DNA from: Gnetum montanum
Lineage: Eukaryota; Streptophyta; Gnetopsida; Gnetales; Gnetaceae
Reading direction: 5' to 3'
DNA length: 64,000 nt
Assembly (NCBI GenBank): GCA_015680685.1
Contig: MNCI01026937.1
Coordinates: forward strand, 717,793-781,792
Shown here: one piece after another, positions 1 to 9,901 of the stretch
Layout of the letters: each line of letters starts with the position of its first letter
Numbering within the stretch: the stretch's first letter is position 1
Notes under the pieces: generated by a model
Told to the model about the DNA's origin: nothing
Database searches by the model: none
Seen by the model: only the letters and a program-made list of their open reading frames with translations
Made by a program: the position numbers and the translations under genes

Positions 1-61
1 GCCAGTTTAGCGTCGTAGCAGATGATTGTTTCCATGCCTGATGTTAACATTGGATATGCAG

Positions 62-1350
62 CTAAATGTAGTACGGCTTCAGATATATATGATTCACGAG
101 ATTCGGTAACTCGTTGCCGTTGATATCTACTAGCTTGAATGCATCGTTTCCATACATATTAGCTACCAAGAAAGGGTCCTCCCTGTTTGCAGAGAACTTG
201 CCTACTGGTTCACGAACGGCCTTGAGAACCAAATATCCCTTCTTGATCGGACGTGGTTGAAGGTTATGACGATGCTTCTGCCTCTACTTATCTTGATACT
301 TTTCGATGGTATCAAGCATCTGTATTCGCTTCTCCTCTACTGAATCCAAATCCATGATCCAAGACTCGGTGTGTTGAGCCTCATTTATAATCGTGGAGAG
401 GACCATTCGTAGAGAAGGAACTTGTAATTCGAGGGGCAGCACTGCCTTGGATCTATAGACTAGGCTATAGGGCGTACTGTCTGTAGCTATTCTGCATGTG
501 GTATGATACACCCATAGCACATAAAGGATCTTTTCATGCCACTGTCTCTTGTTGCTGTTGAGCATTTTCTTAAGTAAGTTGATAATGACTTTGTTTGTTG
601 CTTCAGCTTGACCATTCGCCTGCGGGTAATAAGGCGAGGAAAAAGATTGTTTGATACGAAGTTTGTCACAAAAGGATTTGGTTTCCAGACTGCTAAATTG
701 TGGTCCATTGTCGATCACGATAGTCATCAGGAGGCCAAATCTAGTTACAATGTTGTCTAGAATGAAATAACAGATCTGTTGAGACGTAATCTTTCACAAA
801 GGGATGGCTTCCACCCACTTTGAGAAGTACTCAGTGGTTGTGATTATGAAGCTATGACTTGCGGAAGATTTTGGTGTGATAGGCCTTATAATGTCTAATC
901 CCCATCGTTGAAAGGGCCATGTTATCTGAGTCATGTGTAATTCTGTAGGCGACACATGTATAAGGTTTGCGTAACGCTGACACGTGTTGCACGTTTTAAC
1001 CTTTGTAAGACAATCGTTTTCCATGTACGACCAATAATACCCGAAGTGACAGATTTTAGAGGCCATGGCCCATGGTGCTACGTGTCCTCCGCANTAGATT
1101 TTAGAGGCCATGGCCCATGGTGCTACGTGTCCTCCGCATAATCCTTCATGAACCTTGCCAACTATATGTTGTGCTTGTTCTTTGTTAATGCAAGTAAGCA
1201 GCACTCCATCAAAAGAGCGTTTACAAAGAGTACTATCTCCTATAATGACGTACTGCCTAGCTCACTTGCGGATTGCATCCTTTTACGCACGTGTTAGTTC
1301 ATGCAGTGATTCGCCATGCAAGAGGTAAGTTTTAATGTTATCGTACCACT
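62..1350 (-). pseudogene. Integrase of the Tat element
   Basis: Integrase inserts the cDNA into the host genome. The HHCC zinc-binding region lies at about 1200-950 (VHEGLCGGHVAP, then VKTCNTCQRYANL). The catalytic core starts with RWGLDIIRPI (first Asp) and continues with MTIVIDNGPQFSS (second Asp, about 725) and YYPQANGQAEATNKVI (catalytic Glu). The C-terminal region has PFLVANMYGNDAFKLVD and ends HIYLKPYYI with a stop at 62. Breaks: a 45-bp duplication around an N in the zinc-finger region and a frame loss between 794 and 727. A homologous ending lies at 53220-53323. Confidence 0.9.
1051..1138. repeat. 43-bp direct duplication around an N
   Basis: The 43-bp stretch AGATTTTAGAGGCCATGGCC... 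occurs identically at 1051-1093 and 1096-1138, with an undetermined base at 1094 between. It duplicates residues of the integrase zinc-binding domain. An assembly join is the most likely cause. Confidence 0.9.
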
Positions 1351-1439
1351 CTAGCATTCTATCCTCGAGTAGTGAAGATATTCACGCCACCTGAATGATA
1401 GGACTTGTACAATTTGTTATTCAGGTGGGACAAGTGTCG

Positions 1440-2290
1440 AATAGGTGTGATGGCATGTTTAAAGCTAATGTAGCCAGTGCATCGGCTAGTGTGTTGTCGT
1501 TTCGGGGCATGTGTTGGGCATCAATCGTTGTGAACTACTTCAGAAGATCTTTAGCCATATCGCAGTAGGGCTGTAAATGTACAGCCTTGCAAGCGTAGAC
1601 TCCTGTGATTTGATTTATAACAAGCATCGAATTGCCCCTAATCGCCAGGTGTTGAACATCAAGCTCTTTGGCTATTAATAATCCCCTAAGGAGTCCCTCG
1701 TACTCTGCCACGTTGTTCGTACAGGGAAAGGTCAAGCGGTAAGCGTGAAGACGTACATCCTCAGGTGAAAGAGAAATGACTGTGGCAGCACTGCTGCCTC
1801 TAGCAGTTGAAGCTCCATCAAAATATAGCATTGCTTCGGGGCCTGTTAAAACAGGGCTTAAACTATGTACATGCTCATCTAGAAATTTAGGCTCTATGGT
1901 TGCTTGACTGTCAATAGGCGATGTTATTAGTTGGTCAGCTATCGCTTGGCCTTTCGTAGAAGATTGACCAATATAATGCAGATCGAATTCTGCCATGATA
2001 GCTTTCCAACGAGCTATTTTACTACTTTCGTACAGATTATGCGTAATCACCTTAAGGATGTTATTTTTGCAGATTATGTTGACCTGGCTACGAAAGAGAT
2101 AGTGTCTACATTTTTTGAGCGTAAATACTATCGCTAAGCAATTACGCTCTACTTCATTATACCTCGTTTCATACGCACATAGAGCATGACTTAAGTAATA
2201 TATGGGTACTTCTGACCCATCATCTCTCTTTTGATAGAGTAATGCAGCTAAGGCTACGTCTGATGTTGCGAGGTAAATGTAAATGGTTGA
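1440..2290 (-). pseudogene. RNase H and archaeal-type second RNase H of the Tat element
   Basis: The first, gypsy-type RNase H begins near 2290 with YLATSDVALAALLYQ and includes YYLSHALCAYETRYNEVER and CRHYLFRSQ. From about 1850 a second RNase H follows: LYFDGASTARGSSAA, FPCTNNVAEYEGLLRG and LAIRGNSMLVINQITG. This dual arrangement defines the Tat lineage. A single TAG at 1535 (from CAG by context) interrupts the end, which continues with DAQHMPRNDNTLADALATLA to about 1440. Confidence 0.85.
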
Positions 2291-3573
2291 TCCCTTTGTG
2301 GCGGGAATACTGTTGGCAAGCGTTGAAGTTATTGCTTCAAGCTATCAAACACATGCTGACAATCATCTGTCCATTCAAAATTAGCCCCCTTTTTAAGTAG
2401 ATGCTGCATGGGGTGTAACTTATCTGCTAGTCTTGAAATGAACCGCTTGATAAATTGTAACCTCCCTTGCAATCGGCGTAATTGCTTGAGATTTGTAGGG
2501 GGTGTCAATTCAACAATGGCTTTGACTTTGTCGGGGTCTACTCGTATACCAGTTTCCGATAACACAAACCCCAGCATGCATCCGATTTTGACTCCGAATA
2601 TGCACTTCTTTGGGTTGAGCCGGAGGTCATATTTAGAGCATCTTTTAAGGACTACCTCCAGATCTTCCGAATGATCTTCTGACCTTATAGACTTAACAGC
2701 TATATCGTCAACATAATTATTCAGCCTCCCTAGGAGGTAATCGCTAAAGATGTACGTCATAGCTCGTTGATACATAGCTCCAGCATTTTTTAAGACAAAA
2801 GGCATCATGGTGTAGCAAAAGGTCCCCCAGGGTGTCATGAATGTCATTGTCAGCTGGTGTTCTGGGTTGATGCATATTTGATTGTAGCTTGAGAAGCCAT
2901 CCATGAAGGATAAAAGTGCATGCCCAGCGGTTGTATCCACTAGTTGGTCAATACTCGGTAATGGGAAATTATCCTTGATTGTAGCTTTGTTCAAGTCTCA
3001 GAAGTCTATGCAGATGCGTATCCCTCAGGTCTTTTTAGGAACAACTACAATGTTAGATACCCAGTCTGAGTAATCAACCGTGCAAATAAAACCAACCTGG
3101 TATAGTTTAGTGATCTCATCACGTACTGCTAGTGCGACTTCTGGCTTAATTTTTCGTGCTTTCTGTCTAACTGCTTTGATATGGGGATCTAGAATTATGT
3201 TGTGCTGTATTAATCTTGGGTCTAGTCCCGACATATCTTCGTATGACCATGCAAACACTGTGATGTTGTTCTGGAGGACCTGCCTTATGTTATCATGTAC
3301 ATTTTGGTCTAGTAAAGAACTAACCTTAAGATTTTTAGTCTCACCTTTATGCGTAACCATAGAGACCTCATTAAGGGGGTTTTCAGTTACATCTCCAGCT
3401 TCTAGATCTAGCGTGCGCGTCGATTATTCTGGCCAATCTAGAGATGTTTCCGACGTGGCTATGGTTGAGTCATCAAGGGCAAGGTTAGTTTCTACTAGTG
3501 TGGGATCAAATTGTCTAATGATTTCCCCGTGTGGCCCTATTAAAACTAGGAGCGCAGATAAAGTTTCGTCCAT
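2290..3573 (-). pseudogene. pol: Reverse transcriptase region of the Tat element
   Basis: This ORF would copy element RNA into DNA. It starts at the ATG at 3573, giving an N-terminal linker (VFAWSYEDMSGLDP at about 3265, the usual RT-proximal motif) and then the palm and fingers: DFxDLNKATIKDNFPLP, FMDGFSSYNQI, TPWGTFCYTMMPFVLKNAGA and LNNYVDDIAVKS, which carries the intact YVDD active site. The thumb contains LNPKKCIFGV. Stops at 3424 (TAA), 3025 (TGA) and 2998 (TGA) break it; the last falls at the Arg of the nearly invariant DFRDLN, so CGA-to-TGA is clear there. A frameshift near 2330-2290 separates it from RNase H. Confidence 0.9.
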
Positions 3574-3585
3574 TTGGCAGTTGTC

Positions 3586-3612
3586 CTGCAAAATTGTCAA
3601 ATATGAAAGTAA
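3586..3612 (-). other. Candidate 3' splice site before the pol ORF
   Basis: The minus strand reads TATTTGACAATTTTGCAG followed by GA, a textbook plant acceptor, 12 bases before the ATG of the RT ORF (3573) and in the same frame. If used, the whole 6.3-kb protease-RT interval would be an intron, as known for Ogre elements. I did not find an equally convincing donor near 9900 that keeps the frame. Confidence 0.4.
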
Positions 3613-3616
3613 TTAG

Positions 3617-3920
3617 AAAAATGCTAAGTTGGATGCGATAAACATTTAGCGTATAATGCTTGGTTTAGTCCAAAAAGAAAAAGGATGTGATGTGACGTTG
3701 CTGAATGTGAGAAGCTAACTGAATTTTGAACATTGTAAACAGCTTGTAATTAATGCGACCTGATTATGAGGAGATAAGATGCAGTAGTTTAAGGTTGTTT
3801 CGGACCATATTGCATGCGATATCTGTCGCAATTAATGTCTTGATTTTCGGGTTCCAGCTCATACTGACACCAATATTTGGGCAAGTCTCGCTTAAATCGG
3901 GTGTCAAGTCGGTTAATTTT
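3617..3920. other. Spacer between divergent pol and passenger gene
   Basis: No ORF with a recognisable product. It holds the putative pol splice acceptor branch region on one side and the antisense gene's core promoter on the other. Confidence 0.5.
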
Positions 3921-3923
3921 GCA

Positions 3924-3929
3924 TATAAG
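3924..3929 (+). promoter_or_regulatory. TATA box of the antisense passenger gene
   Basis: The plus strand reads CATATAAGTAGG, a good plant TATA element, about 130 bp upstream of an ATG in an ideal plant context (CAACAATGGC, ATG at 4056). Transcription would start near 3955. The pol ORF on the other strand starts at 3573, so the two are divergent with about 380 bp between them. Confidence 0.5.
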
Positions 3930-4466
3930 TAGGCAGTTCTTATCGAAAACAGGCTGTTGGCTGCTGCAAATTTGAATTCTTGGCTGTCACAGAGAGAAGG
4001 AGAAAGAGCAAAAAATTGCAGCGCATTATTTGTGAAGGTGTTCAGGACTGCAACAATGGCACTGAAAGTTAGAGGAAAGAACACCAAATTGGCAAAAATC
4101 AACGAAGTACAAGGGAGCCTGCAGCGTGCTTCGCAGGCCTTGGTCGAAGCGAGAGATGTCACTCCTTTGAATTGGTAGGCTATCCCTTGCTTATTCGTAT
4201 TGCTTTTGGTGATATGCTTTTTTGTTGTTGCATTTGTTCTTTTTGCATCATCTGCGTAAATTAGAGTTTTAGGCTATAGACCTTGCATTAAAACGAGGGT
4301 TTAGACAATAGTATTGCATCTATCGTCGTTGTCTGAGACAAACCTTGTACTATTACAAGGGTTTCGGCGATTTCGGCTGTATGGCTAGAGCGTAATTTTG
4401 TAAATTTTCCTATAGTTTAAGCATGCAATCAGAATCTAGACGGTAACGCGTTTATTTTCTGTACAG

Positions 4467-4916
4467 TATCATGGTGAAACCTGTCCTAATCGTTTTGGAT
4501 ATAGTCGGGGTTTTATGTTGTATAAATCCTATCGTACCCAATGTTCCTCCCCCTCAGACTCGGTTGCAGGGGAAGGCTATATGGTTTCGAAAGGGTGCAC
4601 TAGAGTTTCTGTAGTTTTTGCTGCGTAACTACAGTATTATTGTGTGGTCGCACTTGTCGAGCGATGTAGCAGGCACTATTTTGGAACATCTGTTAGTGGG
4701 TTCTACGCAGGGTGTCCTGGCTTTCTTGACAGACGGGGCTATTGATACTGGGCGTCCCCAAGATCGCAAACTTAGCGCCAGAGGGTTGAGGCACTTAAGT
4801 TGGATCTGGGAGATGCCCAGATTTAGCTGTTATCATGCGTATAATACTTTGTTCATGGCTCGTCATGTCTCAACTTATTTTTAGAATCCACTAGGCATGG
4901 TGTATTATTCGGGTAG
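4467..4916 (+). pseudogene. HAD/FCP1-like (NLI-interacting-factor type) domain exon, first copy
   Basis: FCP1/SCP-like HAD phosphatases dephosphorylate phosphoserines, classically of the RNA polymerase II tail. Motif I here is LDIVGVL: the nucleophile Asp is present but the second Asp position is Val (plant NIF-like proteins often have Asn). RKGALEFL and IIVWSHLSSDVAGTILEHL follow the usual RPGL-EFL and VWSS patterns. At motif III, where LLLDDSP is usual, the sequence is LFMARHV followed by NPLGMVYYSG, so the metal-binding acidic pair is lost. Stops lie at 4612 (TAG) and 4882 (TAG). The assignment rests on motif order only; an unrelated Rossmann-like fold is possible but less likely. Confidence 0.55.
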
Positions 4917-5607
4917 GTAAGTTATTTTACTGGCAGTATTGTCATTATGTTTCTAATGTCTAAATTTGCAAAGCGTAGGATAGTAATATGTTATATGATA
5001 CAGGTTTTTCATCAAAGAAAATGGGTTTGTAGGTAATAATGATACATTGTCTTGGACCGAAACAGCAATAAAGGAGTTTACATCCACTAGCAACGTACGC
5101 ATCGGTGTAATGGGGCATATGGCCTTCGACATTCATGAGTATCCCACCTGTTATGCTGATTCCTTTAAAAATTGTCAGAATCTCAAGTGGTTACATGAAG
5201 AATGGACTTTGAACCCACCCCTTACCCTCGTGGATGTGCAAAGGAAGCTCCCTCCATTTCCTTTGCCATTTGGACCTAGTAAGGTTTCGTTGCTATTATT
5301 AGTTTCAGGATATTATATATTTTTTTCTTGTTTTGAAATGTTGCGTAACAGTGTTTTTGCTATCTTGACTTATGCTTCGTGTTATCAGTCAGGGAATCCC
5401 GGGAGATTACCATCACGATTTCGGGCTACGAGGCGAACACCCTCCTTTTCCGTTATGGCGACATAAAGGAGGCACAATGTTGGCTTGGCCACGCAGCAGC
5501 CCCAGTTGCGTCGATCACCAAGCTGCGGGAAGCAAGGCTGATGCATTTATTCTTAACCGTAACCCCTAATGTCCTTGCAAGCGAAATGTTGACCCTAGTT
5601 AACTCTT
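4500..5607 (+). repeat. Tandem duplication unit 1 (1108 bp)
   Basis: This unit and the next are aligned over 1108 bp with about 20 substitutions counted by eye (below 2 percent) and no indel seen. It spans most of exon 2, introns 2 and 3, exon 3 and the start of exon 4 of the antisense gene. Copying starts 30 bp after the in-frame ATG at 4471. At its right edge the frame meets the start of unit 2 and hits a TAG at 5610, so the duplication itself truncates the protein. Confidence 0.95.
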
Positions 5608-6716
5608 TATAGTCGGGGTTTTATGTTGTATAAATCCTTTCGTAACCAATGTTCCTCCCCCTCAGACTCAATTGCAGGGGAAGGCTATATGGTTTCGAAA
5701 GGGTGCACTAGAGTTTCTGTAGTTTTTGCTGCGTAACTACAGTATTATTGTGTGGTCGCACTTGTCGAGCGATGTAGCAGGCACTATTTTGGAACATCTG
5801 TTAGTGGGTTCTACGCAAGGTGTCCTGGCTTTCTTGACAGACGGGGCTATTGATACTAGGCGTCCCCAAGACCGCAAACTTAGCGCCAGAGGGTTGAGGC
5901 ACTTAAGTTGGATCTGGGAGATGCCCAGATTTAGCTGTTATCATGCGTATAATACTTTGTTCATGGCTCGTCATGTCTCAACTTATTTTTAGAATCCACT
6001 AGGCATGGTGTATTATTCGGGTAGGTAAGTTATTTTACTGGCAGTATTGTCATTATGTTTCTAATGTCTAAATTTGCAAAGCGTAGGATAGTAATATGTT
6101 ATATGATACAGGTTTTTCATCAAAGAAAATGGGTTTGTAGGTAATAATGATACATTGTCTTGGACCGAAACGGCAATAAAGGAGTTTACATTCACTAGCA
6201 ACGTACGTGTCGGTGTAATGGGGCATATGGCCTTCGACATTCATGAGTATCCCACCTGTTATGCTGATTCCTTTAAAAATTGTCAGAATCTCAGGTGGTT
6301 ACATGAAGAATGGACTTTGAACCCACCCCTTACCCTCGTGGATGTGCAAAGGAAGCTCCCTCCATTTCCTTTGCCATTTGGACCTAGTAAGGTTTCGTTG
6401 CTATTATTAGTTTCAGGATATTATATATTTTTTTCTTGTTTTGAAATGTTGCGTAACAGTGTTTTTGCTATCTTGACTTATGCTTCGTGTTATCAGTCAG
6501 GGAATCCCGGGAGATTACCATCATGATTTCGGGCTGCGAGGTGAACACCCTCCTTTTCCGTTATGGCGACATAAAGGAGGCACAATGTTGGCTTGGCCAC
6601 GCAGCAGCCCCAATTGCGTCGATCACCAAGCTGCGGGAAGCGAGGCTGATGCATTTATTCTTAGCCGTAACCCCTAATGTCCTTGCAAGCGAAATGTTGA
6701 CCCTAGTTAACTCTTT
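5608..6716 (+). repeat. Tandem duplication unit 2 (1108 bp)
   Basis: Second copy, directly abutting the first. It starts at the base equivalent to 4500, so it lacks the upstream exon 1 and the first codons of the HAD motif, but its right side continues without break into the rest of the gene. The pre-duplication gene would therefore have been exon 1 plus one copy plus everything after 6716. Only a base or so is shared at the junction, so non-homologous duplication is likely. Splice sites are conserved in both copies (introns 6025-6111 and 6387-6496 here). Confidence 0.95.
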
Positions 6717-7654
6717 CATCGAGGGAGCTGAACGTTTTTACACGCGTGTGTGTCACATGCGTGTAAACTTTGATATCAACGCTCAGTTGTTTACTAACCT
6801 CTTCAGCGTCCCCTCTGATGGTCTTCCCGTAGAGGAAAAATCGAAGAGAAGTGTCAAATGTCAGGAAGAGCTGGAGGAGTGGTTGGGGACCAAGAAGGAA
6901 ACCAAGGGGATCCCTTGTGAGAAGATTGAATTAGATGTTGCCAAGACTATTTATCCCCTCTTCCAAGCTTGAGCTTTCCCCAAAACACTCTCGCAAGGGA
7001 AGTTCTTTACTATAGAATAGGCCCGCATTATGCGAGAGGTGATGGAGGAGGGGACCCAATTCGATTGGGCAAGCTATTTCGCTGAGGGGTTACGCACTGA
7101 AATGGTGAGGCTCCGCCAAAAGCTCGAGTTGCATTTTAGTGTGCACTTTACCTTCTTCATAGCTTGCCTCTAGCATTTTGCCGAATTTTTGGTTGTCCAG
7201 AGGAATGGGGTCTGGGTCCTACAAGACTGAGACCAATTATCCAAACCTTGGATTTCTCATATCTTCGGCACTACCTGGGCACAGGATCCTCCGGAGGGAA
7301 TTGGGGAGTCGTTGTCTATAATGACTAGGGATTTGGCGGCACCTCGAATGCGGGGCCCTGACAGCGTAGGTGGGGTGCTTTCCACTTACACTGGTGATGT
7401 ATCATGGGGAAAGCGCCTGGCTGCAGAGATAGTAGATGCCTTGGTTCAGCGTAAAAGGCCTTACCTAACCGAGTTACCTGCGGAACCAGCAGGTGGCATA
7501 GACAGAACTATGCAAGTCAGGGTTCAGCGGAGTAAACCTCTGCCTGGTAAGCATAAAGACATAGTGAAAGTTATGGCAATTATTGTATTACGCAGCTTTA
7601 TTCAGGGTATTCTGAATCGTTTAAATGTGCTATGTGGCATGAACAAGGAGACCT

Positions 7655-9236
7655 ATGGAGCAGTTAACCCCTGAAACAGGGGCAGTGGTATTACGGTGTG
7701 GGGAAGGGGCCCCAGTTTTGGAAGAGGAGGCCCCAACTGTTAGAATAAGTGACGCACAGACCCTTGTGCATGAGGAGAGAGAGGAGGTAGAAAACATTGA
7801 CACACTCTCCACTGTGACAGGCAGAGGTAATCAATGTATTAGAATTTTTAAGGAATTTTGTTAATAACTAGAAATTTTGACTTAATTACGCTGCAGATGA
7901 ACAAGGTGCATCCCCATCCGCCATTGTTAGCAGAGTGTGGGGGGAAATCCCTGATAAGTTTTCCTTCATGGAAGGAATTATCAATGATATGATCGAGCGC
8001 CTCGAGCGCGTCGATCCTAGGGCTGGTATTTTACCACTATAATATGCTTATTTTATTATAAGATTATAATGTTTATTTACATTTGATAATATTTGTTATC
8101 AAGAGCTCGCCTTCGATGGGACCCTACGAAGCCCATTGACCTGGACACAATGGAGCCTTCATCGGATGATGCGGTCTTGCCACACAACATTTATGAGGAA
8201 ATGCTTAAATGTGCATTACACTCGACCTGCTCCTTGTGGGAGAGTCAAAACGTCAATGAAGACCTCAGGAAGAAGCTGCAGAGGTCATAGAAGGAAAGGA
8301 TGTCTCTGACTAAAGAGGTCGGAGACTTAAGATCATGATGTGAATTCCTGCAAGCACGAGGAACGGATGCAGAGGATTGGCGTACGGCTGTTATTGACTA
8401 CACTCGCTACTAGACCGCGGTTAGAAACAGCGTGCAAACCAGTCGTGAATTGGTGGAGCAAAGGATGCAAATAGAACTCTTGGCCCAAAAGAACCAGGAC
8501 TGGAAGGACTTTTGCGCAAGCGTCCAAGAGTGGGGCCAGAAGGAAAAAGAGCACAAGCATCTGTATAAGCGAGAAAGTCTCTCTTATCATCAGCACTATC
8601 GAGATTTTATGGTTGAAGCTCAATCCTTGTGGGTGTTCCTTGATGTCATTGGTGCATCTAAGGCCTTTAAGAAGTTTCAGGAGCATGTGACGGTAAGCGC
8701 ATCCCCAGAAAGGGAAATTACTCTCCCCGGGGAAGAGACTACAGTCCCTACTTTCTTCCCCGAACCACCCCGATGGACTAGCATGGAGAAAAGGAAAGTG
8801 AAGGCTAGAATTATTCTGGGGGATGAAGTTTGGTCTAAGCTAACTGAAGACGAAATTATGCAACGCCTGTGGGTCGATTTAGACCAACTCCCCTTTGCTG
8901 CGGATGTAGGACCATCGCGAGTAAGTTTGAATGTTATTGAATTTAAATTTTCTAATTTGTTTTATCATGGTTTTTTTTTGCTTATGTATTTATTGTATGT
9001 AGGTACAAGGAGTGGATGAAGAAGGTGGACAGGATGAGGAGCGTGTTCAGGAAGAAGAGCGTAATGACGTAGACCGTCCTCTTGGGGAGCCAGTGTTAGT
9101 GCAAGAACCCTGTGAAGATGACATTCCTCACGAAGGAATACTCTCTAAAAAGGATGGCCCACTCGAGGACGATTTGTTAGGGTTAGAGGTAGACTTAAGG
9201 GATACTGGTGACAGTGGTACTAGGGGGGATGCGTAA
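7655..9236 (+). pseudogene. C-terminal exons of the antisense gene, charged and coiled-coil-like
   Basis: Segments 7655-7826, 7897-8025, 8106-8920 and 9003-9236 join in phase across three short introns (70, 80 and 82 bp) with GT-AG ends; the last donor is a perfect GTAAGT. The product is unrecognised. It contains an acidic start (EEREEVENIDTL), a helical region with KERMSLTKEVGDL and SRELVEQRMQIELLAQKNQ typical of coiled coils, a segment with AFKKFQEHV, and a very acidic tail (EEGGQDEERVQEEERNDVD). Stops at 8288 (TAG), 8336 (TGA) and 8411 (TAG) interrupt it. Conservation of phase across all three introns argues that this was a spliced coding gene and not random ORFs. Confidence 0.62.
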
Positions 9237-9418
9237 TTGTGACTTACGCATGATTTTATTGATGAAATTGAACAGTGGCAATATGAATGTTGGCAAGATT
9301 ACTCATGAGATTTTGTTTATGACTTTTATTTAATTTTATGTCTTTATTTATACAAAGCGTAAACAGAATTGTTAAAGACTTTGGATAGGTTGCGTTATTA
9401 TGACTGTAGAATGGAGTA

Positions 9419-9670
9419 GCTAGTTTAAGGCCATTGCGGGCCTTCACATAGCGTTTGTGTAAGATATAAATGAATGAACTTGCTAGTTTTAGGCCATTGC
9501 GAGCCTTTACTAGTTTTAGGCCATTGTGGGCCATCGCTAGTTTTAGGTCGTTGCGGGCCATCACTAGTTTTAGGCCATTGCGGGCCGTCACTAGTGTTAG
9601 GCCGTTGTGGGCCATCACTAGTTTTAGGCTGTTGCGGGCCGTCACTAGTTTTAGGCCGTTGTGGGCCATC
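9419..9670. repeat. 27-bp minisatellite between the Tat protease and the antisense gene
   Basis: About seven tandem copies of a 27-bp unit (core CTAGTTTTAGGCCATTGC) lie at 9481-9670, with one degenerate outlier at 9419. Because 27 is a multiple of three and the unit lacks stops, several frames are open on both strands, which creates 70-210 codon ORFs with nine-residue repeats. I regard those ORFs as by-products. The array lies just beyond the stop of the rightward gene (9236) and downstream of the leftward protease stop (9902), so it separates two converging coding regions. Confidence 0.85.
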
Positions 9671-9705
9671 TGCATACATCTGGGAGTGTAATTGATAAAA
9701 ATGTG

Positions 9706-9891
9706 ATTTGATAAGCGTAAGCGGAAAACTAGTAGAAGTGTAACGATGCACGTAAATGGCGTAAAATGAGGAATGTAAATAGCGTAATGGACAAAAAGCG
9801 TAAATACATGTATGTATATTAAAGAAAACTGACAATCAAATTTGATAAGCGTAAGCGGAAAACTAGTAGAAGTGTAACGATGCACGTAAAT
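9706..9891. repeat. 51-bp direct repeat pair rich in GCGTAA words
   Basis: The block beginning TTTGATAAGCGTAAGCGG occurs at 9707-9760 and again at 9841-9891, essentially identical for 51 bp, including a CGATGCACGTAAAT end. The 80 bp between contain three more GCGTAA words. No coding function is evident. Confidence 0.75.
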
Positions 9892-9901
9892 ACCACTCAG
9901 A

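Larger units (their letters stand above)
4056..9236 (+). pseudogene. Antisense passenger gene inside the Tat element: intron-containing HAD/FCP1-like protein, internally duplicated
   Basis: The gene lies on the strand opposite to the retrotransposon. Exon 1 is 4056-4174 (39 codons plus 2 bases), then a 292-bp GT-AG intron and exon 2 at 4467-4916. Introns 4917-5003 and 5279-5388 follow with matching phases (2 and 1). After the duplication the frame runs from 6497 through four stops (6970, 7015, 7171, 7231) to about 7546; a small intron or frameshift lies between there and 7655. Introns 7827-7896, 8026-8105 and 8921-9002 all keep phase, and the stop is at 9234. Exon 2 holds an FCP1/NIF-type HAD signature: VLIVLDIVGVL (motif I), then FRKGALEFL and YSIIVWSHL, a GRPQDRKL stretch, and NTLFMARHV where motif III normally has DD. 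The middle and C-terminal parts are unrecognised; the latter is charged and coiled-coil-like. Seven stops downstream of the duplication all fit CGA-to-TGA or CAG-to-TAG, as do two in exon 2. It is a broken copy of a once-functional, probably captured gene. Confidence 0.68.

Noticed and set aside
4471-4473. ATG at 4471 as the start of the cargo gene
   Set aside because: The upstream exon 1 (ATG 4056 with TATA box) splices into this frame in phase, so 4471 is probably internal.
5372-5569. 65-codon ORF in a third frame of the cargo gene
   Set aside because: It is a shadow; the phase-consistent exon 4 frame runs in a different frame from 5389.
9256-9885. 209-codon minus-strand ORF with nine-residue repeats
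   Set aside because: Its repetitive part is the 27-bp minisatellite, which is open in several frames on both strands; the rest has no domain.
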